A stretch of 64,000 nucleotides of DNA from DAOSCP01 sp035379625. Its GTDB lineage: Bacteria > Bacteroidota > Ignavibacteria > Ignavibacteriales > DAOSCP01. The position numbers were made by a program, and so were the translations under genes. The notes beneath the pieces were generated by a model. The model ran no database searches. It was not told the DNA's origin and saw nothing but the letters and a program-made list of their open reading frames with translations. This document shows, in pieces, positions 1 to 8,828 of this stretch. The first letter of the stretch is position 1; each line of letters starts with the position of its first letter. The DNA is taken from positions 31,265-95,264 of the forward strand of contig DAOSVM010000005.1 of assembly GCA_035379625.1 (NCBI GenBank), given 5' to 3'.

Positions 1-592
1 ATGTAGCATATCCTAAAATATCATTATTACCGATCCATAAAATAACAAAAGTTGGTTTTAATGATTTGGCTTGAGAAAATTGAGAACCTTTGCCTCTTAA
101 AATCAGATCGAACATCGGATTTGGTGATCCACCATAGATAGCAGCATAACAATTAGAAGAAGATGTAGCATTTATAATATCGTATAAAGTTGCACCAGGA
201 ATGCCTAAGTTGTTGTAAGCTTTTGGGTAATTAGAATTTAATGGAGACCCTGAAGCAGTATTATAAACAATTTCAGCTGTACCTTTATTTAAATCAACGG
301 ATTTAACTTCCATTCTATTGCCTGTTCCGGGGTCTGAAATATAAGGTATTTCATAAGTAGTACCAACCTGTTTGGCAATTAATGCGCCATATGAATATTT
401 TTGAGCAGATTCAAATAAAGTGCCTGATTGATAACCAGCTGTTAAACTATTTCCTATTGTTACAAAGGTTGTAAAATTAGCTGATCCATTTTCTACGATA
501 GGGGCAGAAAGATTTGATCTATCTTCACAAGATGTAAGTAAAAAGGAAATTATAAATAGTTTAAGATATATTAAAATTTTTATTTTTTTCAT
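1..592 (-). CDS. SGNH/GDSL-family lipoprotein (3' end outside window)
   Basis: This is the first 197 codons of a minus-strand gene that leaves the window at base 1. It starts with a lipoprotein signal peptide whose lipobox is LLTSC (Cys22). It then shows the GDSL block I variant TIGNSLTAGYQSG, with Ser49 as the expected nucleophile, and further on WIGNNDILGYAT, which fits block III with its Asn. The family comprises lipases and esterases anchored in the outer membrane or periplasm; the substrate cannot be read from sequence. It begins only 13 bases after the stop of the FadL-type porin gene, so the two are very likely one operon, a pairing that is common in Bacteroidota. The catalytic Asp-His block lies outside the window. 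Confidence 0.85.
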   Translation of the reverse strand, partial: MKKIKILIYLKLFIISFLLTSCEDRSNLSAPIVENGSANFTTFVTIGNSLTAGYQSGTLFESAQKYSYGALIAKQVGTTYEIPYISDPGTGNRMEVKSVDLNKGTAEIVYNTASGSPLNSNYPKAYNNLGIPGATLYDIINATSSSNCYAAIYGGSPNPMFDLILRGKGSQFSQAKSLKPTFVILWIGNNDILGYAT

Positions 593-605
593 GTTTCACC
601 TACTA

Positions 606-1838
606 TTAAAACGAATAATTTAATGTTAGACTAAATAAATGAGCATAGCTGTTATAGACGCCATTGAAAGGAGCGATTGCTCCAGCAATACCTGAATAGT
701 TGATTTCAGAATTTGTTATTTTTCTTTCTTCCATTCTCAAGAAAAGATATGATAAATCTAATTGAATATTCTCATTAAATTTGTAACCAAAACCTGCACT
801 ATATCCCATTCTATTTGCATCTGGTAATGTAGGATCGAGATGTTCATCTTTTACAGGGGATTTATCATAATATATTCCAGCATAGAGATTCAAAATGTCA
901 TTTACATTATAATCAAGACCGAATCTAATTATATATGAATTATTGTAACCACGATAGGATTTGGATTCTAAGTTACTTTCATTAAATTTGATATTTAAAC
1001 TGTCGTAAGAAGACCATCCAACATATTGATAGTCGCAACTTAATAATAAGTTGTCAAATTTGTAAGCAACACCTACAGAAAGATTTACAGGAGTAGTCAA
1101 TTTTGCTGATGTTTTTCCGGAAGGTAATTTTCCAGCTAATTGAGCAGGAGCGACCTTTGATGTAGTGCCAGAAAATTCATATTTTACTTTACTTCTGTAT
1201 CCTAAACCGAAGCTTAAATTATCAGTCGGTTTATAAAGAATACCAAATGCGTAACCGAGTGATTGATCATCACCAGTAATTTTAACTTGTCCGTCTGTTG
1301 TAGAAAATGGGGCAAGATTGACATTTTTTCTAATTAAAACATCAGCATAGTTGTAATTTATACCAGCTGATAAAGAGAGATTATCAAAAATTTTATATGC
1401 AACAACTGGTTGTAAAGAAAATACTCTGATTTCAATTTCAGTAGTGATATATCTGCCAATCCAATTGTCATCCCATTTAGTACCAAGACCAAAAGGATTG
1501 CCTAAACCTATACCAAAAGAAAGATTATCATCGTATTTATAAGTAAATTGACCGATAATTGGTGTGAAAATTTGGTCTTTGAGTTTATATTCAGTGATAT
1601 TAGGAGAAACACCACGAAAAGTTGAGCCAAGGGTGATAATATTTGACCCAATTGATAATTGTGTACCGTTAAGTTGTGTTATGCCTGCAGGATTGAAAAA
1701 AATTGCTGTTGGAGTATTAGCAACAGCTGTAAATGCTCCACCCATTCCCATAGCTTTAGCTCCGAATTCATTCAATTGGAAGCCACTTGCGAATAATGAT
1801 GAAGCGATAAACAAAAAAACAAGAAATTTTTGTTTCAT
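606..1838 (-). CDS. OmpP1/FadL/TodX-family outer membrane transport protein
   Basis: A 410-residue beta-barrel protein with an N-terminal signal peptide. The mature N-terminus reads FQLNEFGAKAMGMGGAFTA, the hallmark of the FadL/TodX family that moves hydrophobic compounds such as long-chain fatty acids or hydrocarbons through the outer membrane. The rest is alternating beta strands with aromatic girdles, and the chain ends in SLTLNYSF with the terminal Phe typical of Bam-inserted barrels. Length is normal for the family. The start is preceded by GGAGAAGT on the minus strand. It heads an operon with the downstream GDSL lipoprotein, which suggests uptake and hydrolysis of a lipid-like ester, although that link is inference. 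Confidence 0.92.
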   Translation of the reverse strand: MKQKFLVFLFIASSLFASGFQLNEFGAKAMGMGGAFTAVANTPTAIFFNPAGITQLNGTQLSIGSNIITLGSTFRGVSPNITEYKLKDQIFTPIIGQFTYKYDDNLSFGIGLGNPFGLGTKWDDNWIGRYITTEIEIRVFSLQPVVAYKIFDNLSLSAGINYNYADVLIRKNVNLAPFSTTDGQVKITGDDQSLGYAFGILYKPTDNLSFGLGYRSKVKYEFSGTTSKVAPAQLAGKLPSGKTSAKLTTPVNLSVGVAYKFDNLLLSCDYQYVGWSSYDSLNIKFNESNLESKSYRGYNNSYIIRFGLDYNVNDILNLYAGIYYDKSPVKDEHLDPTLPDANRMGYSAGFGYKFNENIQLDLSYLFLRMEERKITNSEINYSGIAGAIAPFNGVYNSYAHLFSLTLNYSF

Positions 1839-1944
1839 TACTTCTCCTTAATAAATAATTAGTTTTGACATACAAAAATAACTAATATGAAGCAGAAAGT
1901 TTAATTAAGTATTCATTAAGGAGAAGTCTAAAATGAATGGTTAT

Positions 1945-2616
1945 TTAATTATTGTTTTTTAATTTATTTATTTTATCCCTTAAAATAGCAGCGCGTTCGT
2001 AATCTTCTTTTTCGAGAGCTTCTCGTAATTGTATTTCAAGAAATGAGATATCATCAGACGAATTTGATGATAGTTCTAAATCATTATCATTTTTAGAAAT
2101 TTTCCTTAAAAACGGTTCATCCTCATCTTCATCATCATTTTGTTGAATTCTATCTTCATCATAATCATCATTATTTAATGAGTTAGCTTGAGGAAATTGG
2201 GTATTTTCAGGTGGTTCAAATGCAACTTTATCCATTACATCATCGTATATGTATATAGGGGAACCAGTTCGTAGGGCAAGAGCAATTGCATCACTTGGGC
2301 GAGCATCGATTTCAATACGTAAACCAGATTGTTCAATTATAATGTTAGCAAAAAAGGTATTATCTCTCAAATCAACTATATTAACTTCTATAACTTCACC
2401 ACCCAATGTTGTGATCACGTTTTTTAATAAATCGTGGGTTAAAGGTCTCGGTACGTTATAACCTTCAAGTTCCAACGCAATAGCATGTGCTTCAGCACCA
2501 CCAATAATAATTGGTATTCTTTTATTTGAATTAATAGCTTTTAAAATAAGTGCATAACCGCCGCTGCTTGTAGATGTTGTAGATAATCCAAAAACAACTA
2601 CTTCTGTTTTATCCAT
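1945..2616 (-). CDS. Bifunctional nuclease family (DUF151) protein with C-terminal UVR motif
   Basis: A 223-residue cytoplasmic protein. Residues 1-135 match the DUF151/BFN fold, with PIIIGGAEAHAIALELEG and the conserved RPSDAIALALRTGSPIY stretch. An acidic low-complexity linker follows, and residues about 190-220 form a UVR motif (LREALEKEDYERAAILRDKI) like those of UvrB, UvrC and ClpC. Plant and Thermotoga members of DUF151 have been reported as nucleases; the bacterial function is otherwise unclear. The combination with UVR is usual in Bacteroidota/Chlorobi. It stands alone, divergent from the large T9SS gene at 2786. The same UVR type is present in ClpC in this window. Confidence 0.9.
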   Translation of the reverse strand: MDKTEVVVFGLSTTSTSSGGYALILKAINSNKRIPIIIGGAEAHAIALELEGYNVPRPLTHDLLKNVITTLGGEVIEVNIVDLRDNTFFANIIIEQSGLRIEIDARPSDAIALALRTGSPIYIYDDVMDKVAFEPPENTQFPQANSLNNDDYDEDRIQQNDDEDEDEPFLRKISKNDNDLELSSNSSDDISFLEIQLREALEKEDYERAAILRDKINKLKNNN

Positions 2617-2785
2617 TTCAAAATCTCCAATTTAAATTATAAGTATAATGAAAAAAAATGTTTTTACAAAATTATATTGTATAAAATTAATTTGTCTTAT
2701 GATAATAATTTTATTAAACTATTAACAAAAATTTTCGAAAATAAATAAATTAGGTAAATTTAATCCAACAACACATGGAGGTGTG

Positions 2786-5700
2786 ATGACTAAATTCTTC
2801 AAATTGTTGACAATTCTGATGGTATTATTTATTAATGTTTCACTTTTTGCACAGGGTGCTTATGAAATTACAGGAAGTGAAACGTGGTCAACAAATAAGC
2901 AATTTAATGTACCTGTTATTGTTAAATCAGGTGGAAAATTGACCATAGAAGCAGGAGTTACAATAGAGGTTTTTTATGCTGATGCTAATGCTGATAGCAT
3001 AGGAGATTTCAAATTACAAGTTGAAGATGGTGGGAAATTGATTATTAATGGTACACTATCAAGCCCAGTAGTATTTCAACCTAAAGAGATATATCCAGTT
3101 AATAACCATTGGCAGGGTATAATTTTAAATTCTACTAACACTAACTACAGAGACACAATTAAATTTGTTACAATTAAGAATGCCTATGTTGGTTTAGATG
3201 TTTCTAGAGATTTATATGCAATTGGTGTTAAGGTACAAAATTCGTACAATACTGGTGTAAAAATAAATAATTTTAACAGCCTGTCATCTTCATTCTATCA
3301 TGGAATAAAAATTGATACTGTTTATAATTCTGGTACTGGTATATCAATTGCAAAAGAAGGAATAACCATTAATAATGCATATGTACAAAAAGCAACTGGT
3401 GTAGGTATTGAACTTAAGGCCGGTTCTTTAACAATTAATAATTCTAAAGTGTTAACATCTGGTACTGGTATCTATAATAATGTAGCTAATACATTTGCAA
3501 ATTTGAATACAGTTCAAGAGTCTTACATTTATAAAAATACTAAATCGGGTGTATTTAATAAAGGTGGATACATAAAAATTTATAAAGATTCTATAGCAAG
3601 CAATACATTCCATGGTATTTTAACAAATGGTGGAAAACTATTGGTAGAGTTAAGTACAATTCACAAAAATTCAAGCAGGGGTGTTTTAGTAGGTGGTGCT
3701 TCAGAAGTTAATTTTATTACTTCTACTGTTGATAGTAATAGTTCTTATGGTTTTGATATTTGTGAAGTTAATTTGGCTACTGATCAGTTATATTCTACTA
3801 TTACAGGAACAAGCGTTGGGGCGCCTAAAATAATTGCAAACTTAAATAATATTAAAAGCAATAATGGTGGCAATACTCAGGTCCAGGTAAAGAGTAGAAG
3901 AACTACTCCTGTGAGTCCATCAAACCCACAAGATGATTTTACTCAAAATTATTGGTATTTAACAGAAACCTTAGATGGTTTATTTAGCATGGATTTAAGT
4001 GGAACAGTTAACTATTGGAATTGGAAAACTTCTTCGTCACCCACTTCAAACTCTAAATTCCCAACTAGTACAGTAACTAACCCTACAACAATGTTAGCAT
4101 TACTGAATACATCAGGTAATGGTTCCGGTACAATTGATGGTTTAGGTACAACAACATCAAACCCAACATTCACATCAACTATTTCAGCAAGAGGTGGATA
4201 TACTTTAAGATGGAATTCGGCAAAGCATTATCCATTTGTAAGAATTAAAATTGATACAACTGGCACCACAGATGTAGGTACTTCGGATGCTAATTATACA
4301 AGTACACGAAGTATACTTTATGTTCCGAATAATGGATCCTATGAAATTCAAGTCTATAGAGATCCATACCCTACTACTTCAGGTGCGTTATGGGATGATA
4401 ATTATATGAGATTTACTGTTACTTTATATGATTATGATGGAAATGCGTCTACTTATGTTTATTATGGATACCAAGATTTTGTCAATTATAATGCGAATAG
4501 AGGTAAAGTAATTTCTGTGAATGGAGTATCTACTGGTAATGCACAAACAATTTATAGTGGGAAACCAATAAAAATTAAATGGACTGTAATTGACTCAGCC
4601 GGTACAAATGTAAATATTTATTACAAAAGAAGAAATATGGATCTTAGAGCGGCAAATTCATTAACAATTGGAAATGCTAATTGTGCTGTTGACTTAATAG
4701 CTTCCAATGTTAATACAAAAGAAGTAAATGGTGAATATTTATGGACACCTCCAACTGATACTTTAACTACAGGTATTAATAATGCAGTTGGTAAAATAGT
4801 AATTGTAAGAAATTTTGGTACGACGCCTACGACAGTAAGTGGAGCTAATATTGTAGATACTGCAAATACCGCTTCAATTACTCTTGAGCCAGCACCTTAT
4901 GCAGATTGGTTATATACAGACTCAACAAGTGTATCGCAAACAATAATAATAAAAGATGCTGTATTTAACTTGAATGCTGCACCTGGCAACGGCACTATAC
5001 GTTATAATGGTGATCTTTTAGGTCCAGGTCCATATTATTATAGAGTTCAAGTTGGAGACTATATCGGGGCATTCTATAATGGTGGACAAAATTGTGCAGG
5101 TTTTGTTAAAGTAACTACCGTTCCCGATGGTACTTTGACAAATGCAATATCATTAAAAGTTTGGGGTGATGATCCAAATACTTCAGTTACAGATGGTGCT
5201 TCTGCTGGTGAGCAATTAACATTTAAAGTTTGGAGACCAAGATGGTTCAGAACAACCTCAGTTGTTGAGAAAAATGCTGAATATGATATAAACGGCAAAA
5301 TAATTCCTGTTGATAGTGTTGTCTATCCATACAAGAATAATGCAGTAACTGGTATAGTATTTCAAAATAATTCAGCTATTATATTAGATTCCTTGAGATA
5401 TCTACGTGGTTCAAGCTCAGCCTCAACTGAAGGTACAGGTTCACAAACTGTTGCTTTAAGTAGTGGTTGGAATTTGGTATCATCATATATTGATGTTGCT
5501 GGTTTAACAGTTGAATTTGATAGACAATTTAGAATTGGTTCCAATAAAGCGACTGGTGTTTTAGATACATTAGGAGAAGTATGTGAATTAGTTAAAGACC
5601 CTGCTGCTAATATTTTATGGCCAGCTCAAAATGTGAATCAACTTGGTACTTGGGTAAATACAAGTTCATACTACATTAAATTAACAGCAGCAGCAAACTT

Positions 5701-6658
5701 AATTTTCCCAAGAACAGGTAATGGAAATATTTTATCTCCTCAAAATACAGGTATAACTTTACAACCAGGTGTATGGAATCAAGTTGCATATTTAAGAAAA
5801 ACAAATATGAATATATCTGATGCTTTAGTTAATATATTAGATAAGATTGAACTTGTAAAAGATGGTGCTGGAAATGTTTACTGGCCACTTTATGGAATTA
5901 ACAATATTGGCCAAATGCAACCAGGACAAGGTTACTTAATAAAGACTAAATCAGGTATTTCGCAAGTTTCATTATTCTATCCTGCAAATACATTGTTACC
6001 AAAGAAACAACAAAATGTAGAAATTCCAAAACCTGAAAAATATGTTGTTAACTTTAATAGTGATAACAATGCTACAGTAGCAATACCTGAAAACGTTATT
6101 TCTAAATATGCTAAAGAAGGTGATGAAGTAGGTATATTTAATAATGAAGGTAAATTGGTTGGTTCTGCTGTTTATACAAACGGAACAGTTGTTGTAACTG
6201 CTTGGGGTAAAGAAACTGGAAATGAAAAAGCTGAAGGTTTAGCAAATGGTGATAAATTCTCAATTAGATTATTCAAGAAAGATGCTAACAAAGAGTTTGT
6301 ATTGAAAACAACAAGCAGTGATAAAGTTTATACTCCTAACGGTGTTTATGTGATAGAAAATGTTAAAGGTGTTGAAGAATTCAGACCATTACCAAATAAA
6401 TTTGATATTAGTCAAAATTATCCTAATCCATTCAACCCAACAACAACTATAAAATTTGCTCTTCCTGTTGATGCAAAAGTTGTAATAAATGTTTACAACG
6501 TTGTTGGTCAAAAAGTTGCTGAATTGGCTAATGGTGAATTTGAAGCTGGTTATCATACAGTTCAATTCAATGCTGCTGGCTTATCAAGTGGAATTTACTT
6601 CTACAAGATAGAAGCAGGGAAATTCACTGCTGTTAAGAAAATGATGTTAATTAAATAA
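2786..6658 (+). CDS. Large secreted T9SS-sorted surface protein with parallel beta-helix region
   Basis: A 1290-residue exported protein. The signal peptide (about residues 1-22, ending LFAQG) is followed by a region rich in short Asn/Gly-rich turns (about 45-330) that reads as a right-handed parallel beta-helix. A GDYIGAFYNGGQNCAGF module lies near residue 757. Two related 'GWNLVSSYIDV / GVWNQVAYLRK' domains occupy about 890-1080, and a second variant of the GD-GIF module lies near 1110-1165. Residues about 1205-1290 are a T9SS type A sorting domain (NYPNPFNPTTTIKFALP, ending KKMMLIK). GGAGG at 2777-2781 fits the ATG at 2786 better than the GTG at 2783. It is cell-surface or secreted; a ligand or enzymatic role cannot be assigned. 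A strong terminator follows. Confidence 0.88.
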   Translation: MTKFFKLLTILMVLFINVSLFAQGAYEITGSETWSTNKQFNVPVIVKSGGKLTIEAGVTIEVFYADANADSIGDFKLQVEDGGKLIINGTLSSPVVFQPKEIYPVNNHWQGIILNSTNTNYRDTIKFVTIKNAYVGLDVSRDLYAIGVKVQNSYNTGVKINNFNSLSSSFYHGIKIDTVYNSGTGISIAKEGITINNAYVQKATGVGIELKAGSLTINNSKVLTSGTGIYNNVANTFANLNTVQESYIYKNTKSGVFNKGGYIKIYKDSIASNTFHGILTNGGKLLVELSTIHKNSSRGVLVGGASEVNFITSTVDSNSSYGFDICEVNLATDQLYSTITGTSVGAPKIIANLNNIKSNNGGNTQVQVKSRRTTPVSPSNPQDDFTQNYWYLTETLDGLFSMDLSGTVNYWNWKTSSSPTSNSKFPTSTVTNPTTMLALLNTSGNGSGTIDGLGTTTSNPTFTSTISARGGYTLRWNSAKHYPFVRIKIDTTGTTDVGTSDANYTSTRSILYVPNNGSYEIQVYRDPYPTTSGALWDDNYMRFTVTLYDYDGNASTYVYYGYQDFVNYNANRGKVISVNGVSTGNAQTIYSGKPIKIKWTVIDSAGTNVNIYYKRRNMDLRAANSLTIGNANCAVDLIASNVNTKEVNGEYLWTPPTDTLTTGINNAVGKIVIVRNFGTTPTTVSGANIVDTANTASITLEPAPYADWLYTDSTSVSQTIIIKDAVFNLNAAPGNGTIRYNGDLLGPGPYYYRVQVGDYIGAFYNGGQNCAGFVKVTTVPDGTLTNAISLKVWGDDPNTSVTDGASAGEQLTFKVWRPRWFRTTSVVEKNAEYDINGKIIPVDSVVYPYKNNAVTGIVFQNNSAIILDSLRYLRGSSSASTEGTGSQTVALSSGWNLVSSYIDVAGLTVEFDRQFRIGSNKATGVLDTLGEVCELVKDPAANILWPAQNVNQLGTWVNTSSYYIKLTAAANLIFPRTGNGNILSPQNTGITLQPGVWNQVAYLRKTNMNISDALVNILDKIELVKDGAGNVYWPLYGINNIGQMQPGQGYLIKTKSGISQVSLFYPANTLLPKKQQNVEIPKPEKYVVNFNSDNNATVAIPENVISKYAKEGDEVGIFNNEGKLVGSAVYTNGTVVVTAWGKETGNEKAEGLANGDKFSIRLFKKDANKEFVLKTTSSDKVYTPNGVYVIENVKGVEEFRPLPNKFDISQNYPNPFNPTTTIKFALPVDAKVVINVYNVVGQKVAELANGEFEAGYHTVQFNAAGLSSGIYFYKIEAGKFTAVKKMMLIK

Positions 6659-6677
6659 TGTTTTTTTCTGAAAAAAA

Positions 6678-6701
6678 GGGCTCTTTAAGAGCCCTTTTTT
6701 T
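6678..6701 (+). terminator. Rho-independent terminator after the beta-helix T9SS gene
   Basis: A perfect 7-bp stem, GGGCTCT/AGAGCCC with loop TTA, is followed by seven T and preceded by seven A. It lies 19 bases after the stop codon and separates this gene from the following lipoprotein operon. Confidence 0.92.
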
Positions 6702-6747
6702 ATATTGGTATTATTTTTGATATATATTAAAAAAAACTTTGTGAACT

Positions 6748-7542
6748 ATGAAAAAAATTAAATATTTAATATTTTTAATAGCGTTTCTTATTGGTTGTAA
6801 AAATCCTGTAAGTTCAAATACAGGAAAAATTTCAGGTAAAGTAACAGAAAACGGGATAGGAATTAGTAATATTTTTGTAAAGACAGTACCTTCTACACAA
6901 TCGGTACGAACAGATGCAGATGGGTATTATTTAATAACTAATGTTCCAGAAGGAGAATATAGAGTTGTTGCTTTTAGAACTTATTATGATTCATCGTCTG
7001 TAAAAGTCTATGTTAGAAGTGGGACACGTGTTGTTGCTGATATTGAAATTAACCAATTTGGATCAATATCAGGAACAATAAAAGATTCTAAAACTCAGTT
7101 ACCATTACAAGATGCTATGATTGTAACTAATCCTAATATAGGGTCAGCATTTACTGATAAAGATGGTAAGTTTATAATTAATAACGTACCATCTGGTAAT
7201 TATGAAATTACAGTTAGCAAGTTAGGTTATGACTCACAAAAAGATAATATTATTGTAAGTAGTAAAAAAACAACTTTAGTAAACTGGTCATTAGTTCCTT
7301 CTTATGGTACAATTAAAGGGATAGTAACCGATTCAAGTAAAGCATTGTATAATGTAAATATTACAACAAATCCATCAACAAGTTCTGTTACAACGGATAC
7401 AAAAGGAATATTTTATATTAGAAATGTTGCAGCTGGTGAATATACATTAACAGCTAGTAAAATAGGTTTCACTAATGCAACAATTAAAATTAAAGTTTTA
7501 GCTGGTGATACTACTTTTGCGAATATAATTATGAAGAAATAA
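6748..7542 (+). CDS. Lipoprotein with three carboxypeptidase-regulatory-like (CarboxypepD_reg) repeats
   Basis: A 264-residue protein with a lipoprotein signal (MKKIKYLIFLIAFLIGC, Cys17). Three repeats of roughly 75-80 residues follow, each with the pattern GxIxGxVxD...GVxV.T.P......TDxDGxFxIxNVPxGxYxLTASKxGY. This is the beta-sandwich carboxypeptidase regulatory-like domain that is often found on surface and TonB-linked proteins of Bacteroidota. No enzymatic domain is present. The next gene starts two bases after its stop and the third overlaps the second, so the three form an operon at 6748-11431. It is probably an outer-membrane lipoprotein that scaffolds or binds something; the exact role is unknown. 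Confidence 0.85.
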   Translation: MKKIKYLIFLIAFLIGCKNPVSSNTGKISGKVTENGIGISNIFVKTVPSTQSVRTDADGYYLITNVPEGEYRVVAFRTYYDSSSVKVYVRSGTRVVADIEINQFGSISGTIKDSKTQLPLQDAMIVTNPNIGSAFTDKDGKFIINNVPSGNYEITVSKLGYDSQKDNIIVSSKKTTLVNWSLVPSYGTIKGIVTDSSKALYNVNITTNPSTSSVTTDTKGIFYIRNVAAGEYTLTASKIGFTNATIKIKVLAGDTTFANIIMKK

Positions 7543-7544
7543 TT

Positions 7545-8828
7545 ATGAAGTTTTTAATCAAATTATTTGTTTTAATATTAATTTTTTTATCTATATGTCT
7601 TGCACAAAAACCATATATTAAAAATTATAATAAAGGAATGGATTTTTTTAATAAAGGTGAATATGATAAAGCTATACAATGGTTTGAAAAATCTATAAAA
7701 GCAAAAAATGATTGGGATACAGTTTATGTAAGTTTAGGATTATGTTATTTTAATAAAGAAGATTATTCAGCAGCTTTACAAAATTTTGATAAAGCTATTT
7801 CCTTAAATAAAAATAACTCTTCTGCATATTACAATTCTGCCAAAGCTTACTCAAAAATAGGAAAAGATAACGATGCATTAAAGTCATATAAGGCCGCATA
7901 TGATATTGATACTTTAAATTTAGATGCTTTAGCACAAGTAGGTTTATTAAGTTATAAATTAAAAGATTACAATCAATCACTTTGGGCATATAAAAAACTT
8001 GCTAAAGTTAAAACTGCTGATGGTCCTATCTTCTATAATTTGGGGAATGCATATTTTAATTTAGAAGATTATGATAATGCAATAGTTGCATATAATACAG
8101 CAATTAAAAAAAATAAAAAAAATGCTGATTATTATTATGCCATTGGAATGGCTTATTTAAAGAATGCAAATTATCCAAAAGCTAAGGCCAATTTTCTAAT
8201 AGCTTATCGATTAAATCCGAGAAAATATTATAATTTATTTGATATTATTGATTATTCAGGTATTCAGTTTGAATTTTTGAGAACTAATTTCTTCGGTGAT
8301 GAACTTATTTCGAAAACTTCAAATGGTATTAGAATAGGTATAAATTTACAAACTGTTGAAATTAAAACTAATTTATTGAATAAAATTACAGGTTTACCTA
8401 TTTGGTCTAAAAATATAAATCCTTTATCATATGGTGCAATTGTTTCATATTTTTATAATCCTTTATCATTAGATTTTAGTTTTAATAGTTTAACATATGA
8501 TTTGAATGATGCTAAAATTTATTTCCCATTGCCTCCATATAATCCCAATGGGAGTTTCCCTAAGACTTTAAAAATTAATAATTATGAAATTTTTATAAAT
8601 TATAGCCCTTTTGTTTTTTGGGGGAAATTTTATAATGACTATTCAGTAGGTTATAATGCAACTACTATTGATTACAATAATGACAAGTATCAATATAGAT
8701 CTTTAGTTTTATCTACTGGAATTAATTTTAAATACAATAAAATATGGGCAGGAGTAAAGTATAATTATTATACAAATAAAGATTTAAATACTAAGCTACA
8801 ATTTAATGTTGGATTGTGGATATGGTAA
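7545..8828 (+). CDS. TPR-repeat protein with C-terminal beta-barrel-like domain
   Basis: A 427-residue protein with a signal peptide (ending CLAQ) and about six tetratricopeptide repeats across residues 22-235, for example YNKGMDFFNKGEYDKAIQWF and YNLGNAYFNLEDYDNAIVAY. Residues 245-427 are rich in alternating aromatic beta strands and end FNVGLWIW with a terminal aromatic residue, as outer-membrane barrels do. The layout resembles YaiO-type proteins (TPR plus barrel) without clear sequence identity. It sits between a lipoprotein and a T9SS cargo protein in the same operon, so a role in anchoring or assembling that surface complex is a fair inference. The start lies two bases after the preceding stop, which indicates translational coupling. 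Confidence 0.8.
   Translation: MKFLIKLFVLILIFLSICLAQKPYIKNYNKGMDFFNKGEYDKAIQWFEKSIKAKNDWDTVYVSLGLCYFNKEDYSAALQNFDKAISLNKNNSSAYYNSAKAYSKIGKDNDALKSYKAAYDIDTLNLDALAQVGLLSYKLKDYNQSLWAYKKLAKVKTADGPIFYNLGNAYFNLEDYDNAIVAYNTAIKKNKKNADYYYAIGMAYLKNANYPKAKANFLIAYRLNPRKYYNLFDIIDYSGIQFEFLRTNFFGDELISKTSNGIRIGINLQTVEIKTNLLNKITGLPIWSKNINPLSYGAIVSYFYNPLSLDFSFNSLTYDLNDAKIYFPLPPYNPNGSFPKTLKINNYEIFINYSPFVFWGKFYNDYSVGYNATTIDYNNDKYQYRSLVLSTGINFKYNKIWAGVKYNYYTNKDLNTKLQFNVGLWIW

Noticed and set aside
1564..1851. Plus-strand reading frame opposite the FadL-type gene, and many similar antisense frames elsewhere
   Set aside because: They overlap strong genes, have no ribosome binding site or family resemblance, and are shadows of the real coding strand.
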